In this document: piece after piece, positions 45,332 to 58,696 of the stretch | Numbering within the stretch: the first letter of the stretch is position 1 | Layout: every line of letters begins with the position of its first letter | Source of the DNA: Todiramphus chloris collaris | Taxonomy: Eukaryota > Chordata > Aves > Coraciiformes > Alcedinidae | Assembly (NCBI GenBank): GCA_025345505.1 | Contig: JANVCC010000018.1 | Coordinates: forward strand, 38,117,242-38,181,241 | Direction of reading: 5' to 3' | DNA length: 64,000 nucleotides | Made by a program: the position numbers and the translations under genes | The notes under the pieces: generated by a model | What the model was told of the DNA's origin: nothing | Seen by the model: the letters and a program-made list of their open reading frames with translations, nothing else | Databases searched by the model: none

Positions 45332-47514
45332 CTGGAGGGAAGTGACATAATCCCAGATGTTGTAGGATCTATGTCCCAGCTGCAACAAACCTGCATGTGG
45401 CAGCTGCTTTTGCACAGCCGTCAACAATAGCAGCTGGAGGGGCTCTGTTGTTAATGGCTCATCCCCCCGGGAAGGAACTAGTGTGAGGAAAATCAGCAGG
45501 CATTACATACAAGATATCACATTGCCACACTTTATGTTTCCTTTTGTTATAAAACAAGCAAGAAAGCAATAAAAAAATAAAGCAAAATCAGACATGTTCC
45601 CTTGCATCCCCCCCTGCCCTAGAGGTACTATGGGATATGGCCTCTCCCCCCCCCAGTTATGCTCTTCCCTTTCCGACTGAGTCCATAGGAGATCAAGATA
45701 CTTGCTATTGTGTGACCTATTCTAAATACATTTCCTGAGGTGGTGAAAAATAAAGGTGGGCTATAAGCAAAATAAAAAAAAAGCATTGTGAACTCTCAAG
45801 CCTGTCCAGTGAATGCATATATTCCTAGTGTATTTTTTCCTCATCACCCGAGATAAAAGACGTACATTAGGAGAAATAAAACAAAATAGAGGTTTATATC
45901 CCCACTAAAGAAAAAAGCAGAATCTACGTTCATTGTCACTGTTTTGATATATGTTTAGTTGTATTATGTCCTAGGATCATCTAATTTCCATATAAAGTGT
46001 AGCTACTTTCAGTTTACGGTGTTCAGGGGAGACTTTGATTTGTGTGCCCTAGGGTAGATGTAAGAAATGCATAATTTTCTTTAAGTCCCTTCTGTCATGC
46101 ACCATCGGTAAATTCTTGTACAGATTACAACATGGATGTTTAGTCAGAGGTCTGCACTCCCACAGAGGAGAGTGGGAGGGAATAATAAATGTGTGGACCA
46201 AAGTGAAAAAAAAAGGCTAAAAGAAAAGAGAGGAAGAGAGAGAGAAATTCCATTAAGAAAGGTTACTGAATCAAAAAGAATTTATCAAAAACAGACTGGT
46301 GAGAGTGGCTCTTGAATTTTTATGAATTTGTGGGGCAAACAAGTCAGTCTGCTTTGGACTGTAATTTCAGGTAATAGTAGAATTGGGACCACTGGGGCAT
46401 ACTCTGTCACTGTTTCTAATCTCCACTGCTCTGGAACACCAGTTACGCATCAATTCAATTAATCACCGGTGATAACAAAAGTTGTTTTTTTCCCACTTTA
46501 GAAATGTGACTTTTTTTTTATGGTGGTTTTTTTTATTATTATTATTTTTTTTTTAGTACTGAACTTTATCAGACACAATTTCTTTTTCCCTTGTGAAGAA
46601 AAGCTTATGAAGTTCATTTATACAGAGAGCATAAATCCTATCTCCTACTGTTTTCCCCTGTAACCTAACATGAAATATGCCTTATAGCTCCACTAATTCT
46701 CAACATTTAGTGCAGACTGATGAAAGCAGTTCATCACTCACAGAAAGACATCACGGTAACAGAAGCACATGTGGACCAGGAGGCACACACGTGTCAGATC
46801 AGGGAAGGTACATGCAGCAACATTGTGGCATGACACATACAGTCTGAGATATACTACAGCAGCCAGGTGTCTTAACACTGCTTCTTGGGGATACACAGCA
46901 TTAAAAAATGAGTACTTTCCACTGTACAGCAAAAACCTCTCTCTTTCTTGTCACTCTTACCCCTCCACAGATTTATATCCTGTTAATGACTCCCTTTTTT
47001 CAATTTGTGTCTCTCTCTGACAGATAATACTTTGTCTCCCTGTTCTCCTGGCTTGGTGTGCCTCTCGCCTTGTTTGCTGCTCATTATTTGCACTCTGGCA
47101 GGATGTAGATACAAGAACTTGCCCATAATCAGTTCAATAATTCCACTTCAAATCCAGCCATTCTGCTGCCACATATAATCCTGACAACTCATTATCCACC
47201 AGCCTGGGTAGGTCTGGCTCTTGCATATTAGCTGTGCTGTGACCTCAGCCTCCTTCCCTTGCCTTCTACGCTTTAATTCACTATTAAACTCCCCTTGCCT
47301 AGTTTTGCCCTCAGCTACGTCACTGCAATGGGAAAGAAAGGAGTGCAGCAGAGATGCCTGACTCTTCCTAACTCCTGAGTGCCACTTTTCCTGGTGGGAA
47401 GACATGAAAGAGCATTGCCAGCTTATGACATACAAATGCTGATGTTCACAACACCTCCTATCTGAAGCCTTGATGATAGCATTTTCCAGCCTACCAGTCA
47501 GACAGGTATGATCA
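45332..47514. other. unassigned sequence
   Basis: Mostly AT-rich with poly-A and poly-T tracts. No exon or named repeat apart from the T-rich tract listed separately. Confidence 0.4.
46481..46556. repeat. T-rich low-complexity tract with (ATT)n
   Basis: Three T-runs of 7-10 bases separated by short mixed sequence and a run of ATTATTATTATT. Confidence 0.85.
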
Positions 47515-47600
47515 CCCATGTGCAATGGAAGGGTAAACTGAGGCACAGGGTGAGGACATGAACTTGCCAAAGGAAGTAAGCCCTGGACCTCAGACAATTA
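47515..47600 (-). mobile_element. MIR-like SINE core
   Basis: 'ggtaaactgaggcacagggt' followed by 'catgaacttgccaaaggaag' and 'taagccctggacct' matches the antisense MIR core ('aaactgaggcacagag...gacttgcccaagg...'). It lies inside a 149-codon minus frame that I therefore do not call as protein. Confidence 0.6.
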
Positions 47601-49791
47601 TTTGCAGCTCCAACACCTGGTGTCACTGGAGTGAGGTGCACCTCATTTGGGACCGGGTACACCACCACCATGCTGCAGCCCTGGAGCCAGCTGGCAGGTC
47701 TAGTGGAGCTTGCAGTGTGCTGGTTTACACTGTCTAGGGGCAGCCCTGGAGCACAAGCTAGGAACAGAGCAGAGTGATGCCACCAGGGACCCCCAAGCAC
47801 TCCTTGAGTTGGGAAAGTTTCCTTGCTGCAGCAAGCAGGAGGATCTCATCTGTGAGACAGGGGATTGTCTCCATAGTAAACAGGAGTCTTTTGCTACTTC
47901 CTTTGGCAAGAGATGGGAAAGTCAGATATTTAATAAGCCAGGCAAGGACCTAGCCACAGCCTTCACAGTGAGGCAGGAGCATACACGTACAGTTATTGTG
48001 TCAGTGTGAAAGGAAAAGATTGAACATGAAGTTTACTAGGCAGCAAATATGTCTGTTGTATATTCCTCTCCTTCAGTGAGGAAAGAACAAGTCTATTTCT
48101 AATCAAGGACACCCTATATAGAACTAAACACAATGTTTCTTCTTGTGCAGTAGAAGACAAGCAAAATTTCATACCCCGATTGCTCTCAGATGGTTTGTGT
48201 AAGACTCAAGCACATGCTTGAATCTGAGTATTCATCTATAGCTGAGAAGATGAATCAGGGTTTTGACTCTAGTTCTCTTTAGAGACAGCAGCCCTGGTGA
48301 TGACCAAAGTGGTGGCTCTTACATCAGCTCCTCAAAGTGAAAAATGTCTCTGACTCAGTGTTTGTGCCAGGCCATACAGCACCACCTGCCTCAGGCATTC
48401 AGGTACTGTCAGTGAACAAGTAAGGTAAAGAGGTGGTGTGCTCTGAAGCATCTTCGGACATTCAGTGGAGTAGTTGGGAAACCCAGCTATCACCACCTTG
48501 AAGTAGCTGTGGAGGTCACAACCAGATGTTGTGCTCTCTAGCACCATACACCTTCAGAGCATGGCAAACTGCTCCACCTTGTAGCACCCATCTACATGTC
48601 TCCTCCACAACAGGCATTCACGATCCTGCCCTGTATAAAGGACATGCTGTTCGGCCAGCACCATTCTTCATTACCCCCAAAAGTGCAACCCACGCAAGGA
48701 GAGGCAGGGCTTAAACCATCATTTCCAGTGGATTGCTGATAAGCGACCACTGCAACAGCACCTAGGATGACACAAAACACTTCTGGACATGTCAGTTCTG
48801 TGGAATACTGAGCAAGACAGGGCAAGAGGCAAACATGCTCCAGCCTGTCCTTCAGCACAGAGCCCAGCACAGGCAGGCTGCAGAATACATCTGGAAAGGT
48901 GGGAAACAGCTACTGTGTCAGTAAAACTCTTAACAGCTGTCGGGCACAAGTCCCATGATGAACCAAACATGTATAATTACCATGATCTTCTCTAAAAGTG
49001 TCCTGCAGTGATTTGTCCATTTAAACAGAAGCTGCAGTTACTTGGTTGCAGAGCAGTCACTACATTACCATTTACTTCCTGCATGTATCTGTGGTTCCAA
49101 GAGCTCTTGCAGCACTGACAGTCCATACCATGTAGGGCTCAACTGGTACTCTGTAGAAACTGCAATTACCTGCTATGGAGTGTGTCTCAGGCAGACGGAT
49201 CCCAGAGGAAGAAGAGAGGTGATATTTGCTCTGCAGCCCTTATTTTTAAGGGCTAGAACTGTCAATTGCCTCTAAAAGTAGACTAGCACACTGGTAATTG
49301 AAGCCATTGAGGCAGGCGTGCCAAGGCAGCAACACCTCTTCTTGGCTATGTCCCTGCTGGGGACAGTACTGCCTATTTGGAGATAACATTGTTCACTTTG
49401 GGAGAGTGGAGGTAGTTGGGTGCAGGGAGCCTGAATGCAGGAAAGGAAGGGGCTGTTCTCACTTGTTTTTTATACCCTGGAGATTTTGTTTGCTGTGTGC
49501 TTTTGGATGGATTTGCTGCATGTGCTTAGGTCAGAGAAGACCTGCTGTCATGTAGATCCATTCAAGTACTCCCTCTTGGTTTGGTACCACCAGGTTGGAG
49601 AAATGTTCTCAGCTCTTTTACAGTGATTCTGTTTGGAATCTGATGCTCCTAATATGGGAGGGTCTGAGGGAAAAAAAAGGCTGATAGCTTGAACAACTGG
49701 GCAAAGGGATGTGCGCATTCAAACTGTTCTCGGAGAACAGCAATGTGTCTCCATGCTTTGCTGCTTCTTTTCTGTCTTAACCTTTTTGCAC
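47601..49791. other. unassigned sequence
   Basis: Open frames on both strands, none over 100 codons or with motifs. No repeat family is recognised. Confidence 0.35.
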
Positions 49792-49927
49792 CTTGAGGCT
49801 TTTATTCTTTTCTCTAACTGCCATGCTAAAGACACATGCTAAGCTGACTGCAGTTTTCTCTATGTCTTCCCTGAAATTCATAAGCTGTATTTTTCCGAGT
49901 CTCTCTTGTAGTTGCTCTTGCATGACC
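49792..49927 (-). other. weak candidate minus-strand exon (C)
   Basis: One minus frame has coiled-coil-like character (VMQEQLQERLGKIQLMNF, then REDIEKTAVSL). The acceptor (TTTTCTGTAAG) and donor (CAAG|GTGCAA) are both weak. It is listed because it lies on the same strand as the better candidates. Confidence 0.15.
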
Positions 49928-52900
49928 CTTACAGAAAATTTGTGTGACAAGGAAGCAAAAGGCTGTAAACAGCAAAAGCACAAGGATTCGCACAGCAAAG
50001 GGTAGCAATTCATAAGGCCTTGGGTGGCTGGTGGGCATCTTCACGTGAAAACCAAAGTGAGGTGTTCATCGATGGAGAGAGCAGCAGTGATGGCTGCCTG
50101 CAATGACTGCAGCAGGGCTGACTGCAGAAGGGGGACTCTGGCTGTGGCCAGCACCAGGCAGACTGAGACCACCCTGCTGTCAGTGACCATCAACACTCCT
50201 CGGCCCCGTCCCTCCTACCCTCCCGTGCTCTTTTGTTCCATCCTCTGCTTCTTCTGGGGGGTAAGCCTGTCTGTGACCCCATCCTACAGTGTCCCCATCA
50301 CTCTTCATTGTGCACCCCCACGGCTGACCAGACCTACCTTGCACAACCAGAAGCTCTTCCAACATTTTTTCTCTTGTCAAGCTAGGAAAGTACATTTTTA
50401 TACAGAGGGGTTGGGATAATGCTGATGAACATTCTTTCCCATACCTTTCCATACGCAGCCTGCTGTATCTCTTGGTGATATGCCCATTTGCCTCCTCTTT
50501 CCTACCTCTGTGAAAGTGGCTTTTGCTAAACCATACATGCAGTTGCGTTATGCACTTCACATCTTTCACCTTTTGCTTACCCACCTCTACCTTCCTGACA
50601 CCCCATCCCTGCTTGAGGGCTGGGCTCCCCAGGCAACTCTCAGAGACCTGGTGTTTCTTAATGTATTTAAAAGAAATCTGCAGGAAGAAATGGGAGAAAT
50701 ATTAGTATTGAGATGACCCAACACTTGGGAGCAGTAATTAATAATCTAGGAGCTACTGCAACAACTTGGATAAATTAGAGAAGCTGTCAGGAAGGAATGA
50801 AATGTAACAAGTACAGGCACAGCACAGTTAGGAAAATTACAACTGCAGATACAAAACAGGGCATCCATGACAGGACAAGAACAGTGCAGGCAAAGAACCC
50901 GGGGTAATCACTCATGAAGAAATAAGGATGAGTAGTTAATGAAAAGCTGTAATTAAGAAATGGCAAATACAGTCTTGGGATGTACGAGAGGGAAAATAAT
51001 ATGAAAAATATTACCCAGAGTGTTTTGCCACAGCAGCTACCATCAGCTAAGATGCAGCTACCACCAGCAGTGCTGGGTTTGTTCTTCTGGGAGGTGAGGA
51101 CAGGAACCCATATCTGGGAAACCGTTCTTGAGAGCTCCCTTCCCTCCCTGGGCCAGCAAAGCCTCTGTTTGTTAACTTGCACACACACTGCAAGGTCAGT
51201 CAATTTTCAGGCTGTCTTGGGGCCTTAAAGAGCAGGGAGAGATTAAACCTTCTTTTCGGGATCAGATGGGAGTTTTCACATCTTTATATTTCATGTCAAT
51301 TTTTTTAATCTCTTGCTAGTATACAGAAGGGTGAGTCCTAAAGCTACAGCAAACACATACTGGGATGAAGCGTTTATCTCCTGCTCACAGCATGCTCTTG
51401 TACACACTGTAGAAATTAGGCATGATGGTGGGCAATGCTGAAAGAAATGTGCTGAAATGCAGGTGGGAGTCAGCTGAGTTGCAACCAGGCAGCATCTAAT
51501 GTCCAATGAAAACCACATGGTGACTCCTCTGATTTCCATGAAGTTGCTGCATCTGAGAGCTCCCATACTGCATGACCAGGACAAGGAGGAGAGACAGGAG
51601 ACGCAGCAGCAGGTAGGTTGTCTAGCCTCTGAAGATAGCTGATGGCAGGCCGAATTGCAAGACTCAAAGGTAGGACATCCAAAGCCCATAGCGAGCTCAT
51701 TGAAATTGCTTGTCTGCCTCAGCTCTTTTGGAAATCCTCTCCACCTATAAAATTAGTTGCCTACTTGGGCTACCCAAGGTACTTGGGCTATCCAGGGACA
51801 GTGGGACACTGCCCCATAGTGTACATTAAAAGGTGACTCAAAGAGGAGACAGCTGTTAAACAAAAAAAATAGTGGTTTTACCATGAAATACAAATGACTT
51901 AAACTAAAGTAAAAGCAGTATGTGTAATGGAAATGGGCAGCTGGCACAGAGGCACTGGCCAGGTCCCAAACATGGTTATCTAGGACATGGTAACTTTAGA
52001 CAAGGTAATCTAAGAACACAACAGAAATGGAAATGCCAGCAAATGCAATGAATGGAGCAGGAGTCTTCCGTTGTTCTTAATAATGTCAATGGAAAACTCT
52101 CATTGCAATCAGACTCAAGGGGAAGTGCACATTTCCCAGGTGTAACCATTTTCAGCTATGCATCCCACTCTTCTCCATCACAGTAAAAAGATGATTCCTC
52201 TCAGCCCTGTTCCCTGGGGTCACACCCTGGTCTGACTGCAGCCTGAGCACCTGTCCATCACTTGCACTGAAGCTGTAGGTACACTGGGGCACAGTGATAA
52301 AGAGGAAGGGCAAGGGAGCCTCCTGACGTATTGTAGGGAAGCCTGTGGGACTGACTTTGCTTGCTCTCTTCCTTCCTCCTGTGTTTACCATGTCAGTGGA
52401 CCATCCATGGAGGAGATTGATGGATGGTGTATTGGGATATGAGCTAAAAAGAAGAGAAAAATAGTCAGTGCTCAGGAGAAGATAAAAATGATGAGGGAGA
52501 CAAAGTGACTATCTACCTACCCAGCTTCCTTGATCCTATAGAGGCAAGAAGCTACTTTAAAAGTCAATATTCCCTCTGTTTCCTCACCCACCTGTCTTTG
52601 CAGTGAGTTCTTGCTTGAGTTCTTAAAATTTGAAATGGGACAGGAATAGGGGTTGTCTTATCTCAGAAAAAATATCCACACTGATAACTCTCTGGCCTAC
52701 CCTTTGATGGAGTGAAACTGGAGTATCTAAGTACCACTGCAGTAAAACTGCATATGCTGGGCCCATGCTCGTTTCTAATGACTCAATAATTCACTTTGCC
52801 TGCAGCTGTGGAGAGGCCGCTACAACAAAATCTTACTGCTAATGGACAGGAGGTCAGTCCTGTCCTTCCTGTCCTTCCTGTCACAGCTGGGCTACGACAG

Positions 52901-53826
52901 CTGACATTGCTGTCGCAGTAGTGACTTTTTGCCCCTTGGATATAGTGAGTCCCTACCCCCTCTGATATGCAGGAGGGAAAGCTCAAACAAGCGTTTTCCA
53001 TCTGCAAAGCAAATGTGATTCATTATTAATACAGCCCCTTTAAGAGTGTGTTGCACTTTAGAGGCATTAACTGATTGACAGGTCCCTGACCTAAGGAGAT
53101 TTCTTTCTGTGTTTAAGCATCGCAGGACATGTAAGCATGGCAAACACAGGAGGGATTGGATGGAAGATGTGGAAGGGCTACAAAAATATCACATGCTGGT
53201 GTTGTTTATTACACACAAATCTTACCCGTGCTGCAGCATCACTGACACCAAGAACTCCATAAGGTTCAGGAAAGGATTTGGTATTTTGCTGTTATGAGGA
53301 AGTTTGAGTGTTTTCTAGTGAGCCTGTCTGACCCCAAAAACTTACTGAAATCTCTGGAGAGAGCAATAGCTTTCCAAGAGGGCTAAAAGAGGTAGTGATT
53401 AAATACCCCTTCACTCAACGACAGCTCACCAAAGAGACACCCTACATTATGGGCTAATGTGACAGTCAGGACATGTAGTGTGGGGGTCTTAATGCAAATA
53501 TTTGATGGCATACTCTAGGGCTGTGAGTCATAGGTAAAAACATGGCAAGAAGCCAGATTCTGGAAACAGCAAGTGGAGCAAACTGTAGCATGGGAGAGGG
53601 CTACGAGACAAAAAACGTCTTTGGGCAGCATTCTGTCTGAAAAAAGAAGTTTCAGATTTTGGGTAAGGAAAATGCTTCCTGTGTTCATGGCATCTAAATA
53701 ATAAGGGTTGCTTCAGAGAAATATCTGATCATATACCAATAAAAGGCAGGGTGAGACAGATCATCTGCAGCAAATACAATTACAGAAGCTGCAGGAATTA
53801 ATCAAGGGAATATCCCACTAGCAAGA
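49928..53826. other. unassigned sequence
   Basis: Contains a short array of three TGTCCTTCC-like units at about 52856-52881 and frames up to 138 codons, none with recognisable domains. The hydrophobic minus frame at 50787-51203 has no support. Confidence 0.35.
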
Positions 53827-53827
53827 T

Positions 53828-53990
53828 AATCATATAATCATAGAATGGCTTAGGATGGAAGGCACCTTAGAGATCATCTAACCCAACCTCCCTGCCATAA
53901 GCAAGGATGCCTCTCAACTAGATGCCTCTCAAGTAGACTAGGTTGCTCAAGGCCTCTGTCAAAGCTCCAAGTCTGTCCAAAGCTATCACC
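53828..53990 (-). mobile_element. CR1 LINE 3' tail
   Basis: The antisense CR1 end starts with 'aatcatagaatggcttagga' and continues 'agagatcatctaacccaacc'. It contains a local duplication of GATGCCTCTCAA. The 5' break is near 53990 and there is no coding part. Confidence 0.92.
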
Positions 53991-54229
53991 ACATTGCAGT
54001 CTCACATAGGGCTCTTAAACATTATTTAGCCCAGATTTCCCTATTGTTGGTGAGCAGAATCCTTAGAAATGTGACTTGAGCTCTTAGGTTCTCCACAGCT
54101 GAGGATACAACTTAAAGTTGTTGAAGTGCGTAATTATCTCCTGTTCTTATTGTAGACTTCATGCAATGATCGGTGGGGTAAAGCAGGCAACGGTAACTGT
54201 GATTCATCTTGACTCTCTTAAATTCCTAC

Positions 54230-54408
54230 CTTAAGATGCATGAATCAGCCTCTGGAAGGTCTTGGTCCATCTGCTCTTCATAACGAGACTTTTGGATGCT
54301 TAGCTCCACCATACGATTAACTTTTGCTAATGTGTAGACCTCCCAGTCGAGCGAGACAAAACCTGCTGGAGCTTGGCTGGCAGCAGCCAGGAGGTCTTCC
54401 TGAATATG
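54230..54408 (-). other. candidate minus-strand coding exon (D)
   Basis: A 179-bp segment lies between a good acceptor (TTGCATCTTCTCCAG) and a good donor (TTAAG|GTAGGA). It is open in phase 0 to 2 for 59 codons. The frame has strong coding character: HIQEDLLAAASQAPAGF, LDWEVYTLAKVNRMVEL and YEEQMDQDLPEADSCIL are balanced, helix-forming and low in repeats. The frame also continues about 48 codons upstream of the acceptor, but that part is compositionally different. No family was identified. It would be a single internal exon of a minus-strand gene, or a surviving pseudogene piece. Confidence 0.38.
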
Positions 54409-57009
54409 CTGGAGAAGATGCAATGGACAGGGGTGCTTTCTCCTTCCCAGGGGCAGCTTTTCACCCCATCTTGTATATTTTCTGCTCTCCGCCTTTCTAA
54501 TCTTCTGAGACATACACCAGCATGTTTTGTTTTCATAAGTACAAACCACTTTTATTCCAAAACCAATTTGCCTTTTATTTACGGGAATCCAAATGGAATT
54601 GCACTAGATAAATATGGTCTTAATTGCCCTAACAGGCAGTACAAATGTTTATTCTTTCCTTGCTTTGTTTCATTTGGTGGTGGTTTTTTTTTCCATACAG
54701 CTATATTAAGAAGAAATATCAAGACTACACAATGTATGCAAACATATTTCATTGTTTAAGAAAGAGGAATCAGAGTTGGGTGACATACTGTAATTCATCA
54801 AAAGGTCTGACACTCTGTTATGAAAGGATACTTTTCTGTATTTTGAAAATCCTTTTTCCCAACAAACATTCAAGTGCATTGTTTGATCAAGCAATAACAA
54901 CACTTTAATCTATCTTGTGTACTTTTTTCAAAATAAGAGGTCAGAGAATAATAGTTTTCTCTGTTTTTAAAATGAATCCTTTTAGAAATGCTTTTAGAGG
55001 CAAAGATCTGATGCCAGGATTTTTCTTACTTGGAGAATTTAGCATTTTGTTGGAGAATAAACCATATCCTTGAAGTCCAAGATGACAGATAATGTGACTT
55101 ATTCTTTTAGTGTCACAGATATGCATCCCACACAAGTGTACTTTTCCCCTGTCCTTCAGCAGAATCAGACAATCTCATTCTTGAATCAAGGTCTGCTGAA
55201 GTTACTCTGAACTTCTCTGCTGATAATCAGTCAGCTCTGGATTATGTCTCCAGAGGATAAAGGAAGAAGTTTCTGACCCTGACTATTTATTTGCATCCTC
55301 ATCCCCCATCCACTCAATGTGAAGTGAAGGAGACTTGGCACACAGTGCCAGGACCTCAGCACCTTATAAAGAAGAAAAATAGTGAAACAAGATGGGAGAT
55401 GGGTAAGAGACAGTTGTAGAGCAACCCAAGCAGTGCAGAGATCACCAAATTCTCATCAGCCTCACTCACAGCTCCAGGACAACACATGTGTGTGTGAGAA
55501 GACTTTGATCACACTGGTACGGGACTCTAGTATTCCTTTCTTACGTGTTCAGGTCCTGAACATGATTGCCACAAAATACTACCAGTTTCAAGCACCAAGT
55601 TATGAGCATCTCAAAAACCTGGATGTTTCTATCACAAAACCCATGGCCCTACATTTCTTTTTTATCAAAAATTAATTTAACATTGTGATTAATTTCTCCC
55701 AGATCTGGCCCAGAAAAGTCCATGCTCTAACCTAGTTCACCTAGGCTCCTTCTGTTGCTGGCAGGCAGCAACAGGTACCTCCACAGGTCAGTCCCTCTCA
55801 CCCATCTTCAATACCTCCCCCTCAGAAATGTGAAGTCCTAGTTAAGGCTTTTAGATAGACAACACTGGCTAATACAAATGCCTCCTGCAACGACACGGGT
55901 ATTGTGTCGTGCCTGATCAGGATTTCATTTACTGTAGGCTGTTAACCTAAAAACTGCACAGCGTAATTCTTTTCTTTCTTGGCCTTTCCTTTGAAAAAGA
56001 TTAGCTGCCTGGCAAGTTTTCATGTTCATTTAAAAAATCTAGAGTGTAGACAGATAGCACAAGAGTCAATCATGACTGTTTTTTATCAGGATCTCATCTG
56101 TTTCAGGATGTCTGTGGAAGTCCTGCTTAACTAAGGAGGGAAAAAGTTGCTGTATGCATCTCCTCCCTCCCTCTGGCTGTTACGTTTCTTTGTCAAAAGA
56201 TCCTGTATTTCATTTGTGTCTTTAGGAACAACATTTGCTGGAAGTTAGAAAAGTGAAAGCTAAAACTAGGAAGTTAAATTCGAGAAAAAGTTAATAAGGA
56301 TAATTAGGCAATAGGGTAGATAGGCCACCATTTGTCTAAATCAAAAGCTCTGGGTATGTGTGGCCATGTTAGATAAGGTAATGGTGGGAATGATATAATA
56401 AGGAATTCTGTAAAGGTAAGGGGTCAAAGTGGAGAGCTGAGACGGTCTTTTTCTACCTGTGATTTTTAAGTATGCCTAACGACACACGATTTTTAAAGAA
56501 CATGAGGGAAAAAGGATCTTTCAAGTTTGCCCGTTTGGCAGACATTAATTCAGCTGAGCTAAGCACCCTGTAAATGGCACTGACAAATGCTATTATCCCA
56601 AGTGCTAAGATTTTTTTCTCTTTTACTTTTAATGAACACAAGAAAGACACACAATTTTTCCCACAGAAGACCACATCTGGGGATTTGCCAGAAAATTCAG
56701 GGTCACTGATTTGTTTAAGCCAGAGCAAAATAAAGCTACCTTCATTTTTAATAAGACCTGCACAGAGCACAGCCCCAGAATGCCATGCTGAGCTGACGCA
56801 TGCAGCAACCACAAGCATGGCTGGCCATCTTGAAGGGCTGCAGCCATGTGTTAAACATGTGTGAGGCTACAGGACTACATGGTACAGGCACACCGGGACC
56901 ATCAAGCATCACCTTTGGCTGATCTAAAAACTATTCTAACCCAAAAAGTTGTGTCTTAAAAGGAAAGCTGACTATGAATTTTTGTTTTTTCCTTTGTATC
57001 TTTTTGCAG
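54409..57009. other. unassigned sequence
   Basis: AT-rich, with short open frames only (54645-54908 plus, 56453-56864 on both strands). Some MIR-like words occur near 55270-55370 but too few to call. Confidence 0.3.
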
Positions 57010-57075
57010 AGATGAGGACTGTCATTTTTTTTTTAAATGGGAGACCATAATTCTAGATTCTGTGCGGCATTTTAG
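57010..57075 (+). other. candidate 66-bp plus-strand exon
   Basis: The acceptor (TTTTTCCTTTGTATCTTTTTGCAG) and donor (TAG|GTAAGT) are the best matched pair on the plus strand. One frame is open (DEDCHFFFKWETIILDSVRH), with a T10 homopolymer inside, which is unusual for coding sequence. It may be a non-coding RNA exon or chance. Confidence 0.28.
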
Positions 57076-58080
57076 GTAAGTTTCCATCCCTTCCTTTCTA
57101 TGGAATACATACTTCTGGAAGGATCAAGTGGAGGTAATCTAAATAAGTACCATAAAGAATTTTATGAAGATGAAGGTGATAAAAAAGCAAGTTCCAATGT
57201 GCTCAAATGTTTGCGAACCTCAAACTAATTTGCTCCGTGTTAATGCTGATGCTGCACATTGCCATTCAGAGATGGCCTCACTTGTCCCCCTGGTGTTATT
57301 GATCAGAGAGGAGCAGAGATGAGAACTGGCTCAGCATTTTGCCCTTTAAGGCCATTTTTAGCAAGTGAGCTCATATCTACCATACCAAGCTATCCTAGAG
57401 CATCTTACCATAATAAACAAACATGACATTCAGGCACGGGGCAGTTCATCTTTTACTATAAAGAATTTGGTGGTGTAGGTTCTCTGTCACTCTCTGATAG
57501 CCCATCCCTGAGGGTCTGTCATGGCCGAGTCTGCTGCCAGCCCTGCTGAGAAACCTGCCTCTCTACAGCCTTGGGCTGCTAGGGCCTACAGCTCCTTCCT
57601 GCTAGCTGGGCATCCCAAGGGTGTTGGGAAAAGGAGAGCACCCAGACACCACCCAGAGCTGGTCTTAGAGGTCATAAAGCTTCCCCGTATGTGCAGGGTC
57701 TGGGTAATCACACATAACCCTTGACGTAGATAGCACAAAGTGGCACACAGTCGGTAGAGCTTAACAGCATCCAAGGAACACCAGTTTATTTCTATTTCAA
57801 TTAGTTTATAAGAGCACTTGCATTTTTGAAACTTCGTAAATTATAAAGTAATTTGCATTTAACTCAGTTATTACATTGTGGGATTTGCCAGAGCTCTTCA
57901 ATTCAGGTTATAAGCAGTATTTTCCAAAACAGCCGGGACAGGCTGCATATTAGTCACCAGTCTAGCTCATGGCTGCCTGGACCTGGCCAGAAAAGGAGAT
58001 GGACCTGCATAGCAGCCCCAGCTCACAGACTCCATCAGTTCCTTGGGACCAGCAGGAATTGCAAACTCTGTTAAGTCAAT
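57076..58080. other. unassigned sequence
   Basis: No exon or named repeat is recognised. Confidence 0.4.
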
Positions 58081-58640
58081 GAGGTGGATTTGAAAACTGG
58101 TTGAATGACCGGGCCAGTTTCACCCCAGAGGATGGTACGGAGGCCAGTACTGTTTTACATCTTCATTAATGACTGGGATGATGGCAAAGAGTGCACCCTC
58201 AGCAAGTTACAGAAAAATATGAAACTAGGAGGAGTGGCTGATGTGCCCCAGGGGTGGATATGGTAACATTCAGAGAGACCTGCGCAGACTGGAGATATGG
58301 GCTAACAGTAACCTCATGAAGTTCAGTAAGGGGAAAAGCAAAGTCCTGTCCTGGGGATGAACATACACAGGCACCAACACATGCTGGGGACTGAGCAACC
58401 AGAAAGGAGCTTTGCTGAGAAGGACTTGGGGGTCCTGGTAGACACCAAGCTAAGCACAGGGCAGCAATGTGCCCTTGTGACAAAAAAAGACAACAGTATC
58501 TTGGGTTGCATTATGAAGAGCATTGCCAGCAGATTGAGGGAGGTGATCCTTTCTCTCTGCTCAGTCCTGGTGAGATGTACGGAGTGCTAGGTCCAGGTCT
58601 GGGCTCCCCAGTACATGAGAGACATGGACATACTGGAGTA
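58081..58640 (+). mobile_element. CR1 LINE ORF2 fragment
   Basis: A 560-bp internal piece of CR1 ORF2. Recognisable DNA blocks run from 'aaaactggttgaatgaccgg' through 'gagtgcaccctcagcaagtt', 'aacctcatgaagttcagtaa' and 'gcagcaatgtgcccttgtga' to 'gggctccccagtacatgaga'. Translated pieces include [20 protein letters not shown] and [18 protein letters not shown], parts of the reverse-transcriptase C-terminal region. Indels break the frame. It stops abruptly at an inverted CR1 piece. Confidence 0.92.
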
Positions 58641-58696
58641 AGTCTGGGAATCATCTTTGTGTCCCTTTTCTGGACTGACTCCAGTAAAGTCTGGAG
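58641..58696 (-). mobile_element. inverted CR1 piece abutting the preceding copy
   Basis: 'aatcatctttgtgtcccttt' and 'tctggactgactccagtaaa' are the reverse complement of the CR1 segment ('actggagagagtccagcgaagggccacaaagatgatt') that should follow directly at the end of 58081-58640. The junction therefore forms a small inverted repeat of the same CR1 region. Confidence 0.75.

Noticed and set aside
47148..47597. 149-codon minus-strand frame
   Set aside because: Part of it is a MIR-like SINE core and it has no splice sites or motif.
48190..48240. near-palindrome 'caagcacatgcttg' as another MITE copy
   Set aside because: Only about 25 bp resemble the element at 39421 and there are no terminal repeats.
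50787..51203. 138-codon hydrophobic minus frame, possible membrane protein
   Set aside because: The hydrophobicity follows from A-rich plus-strand composition. No promoter, splice sites or recognisable family.
52856..52881. TGTCCTTCC units as a CRISPR-like or minisatellite array
   Set aside because: Only three short imperfect units with no spacers. It is a trivial tandem repeat.
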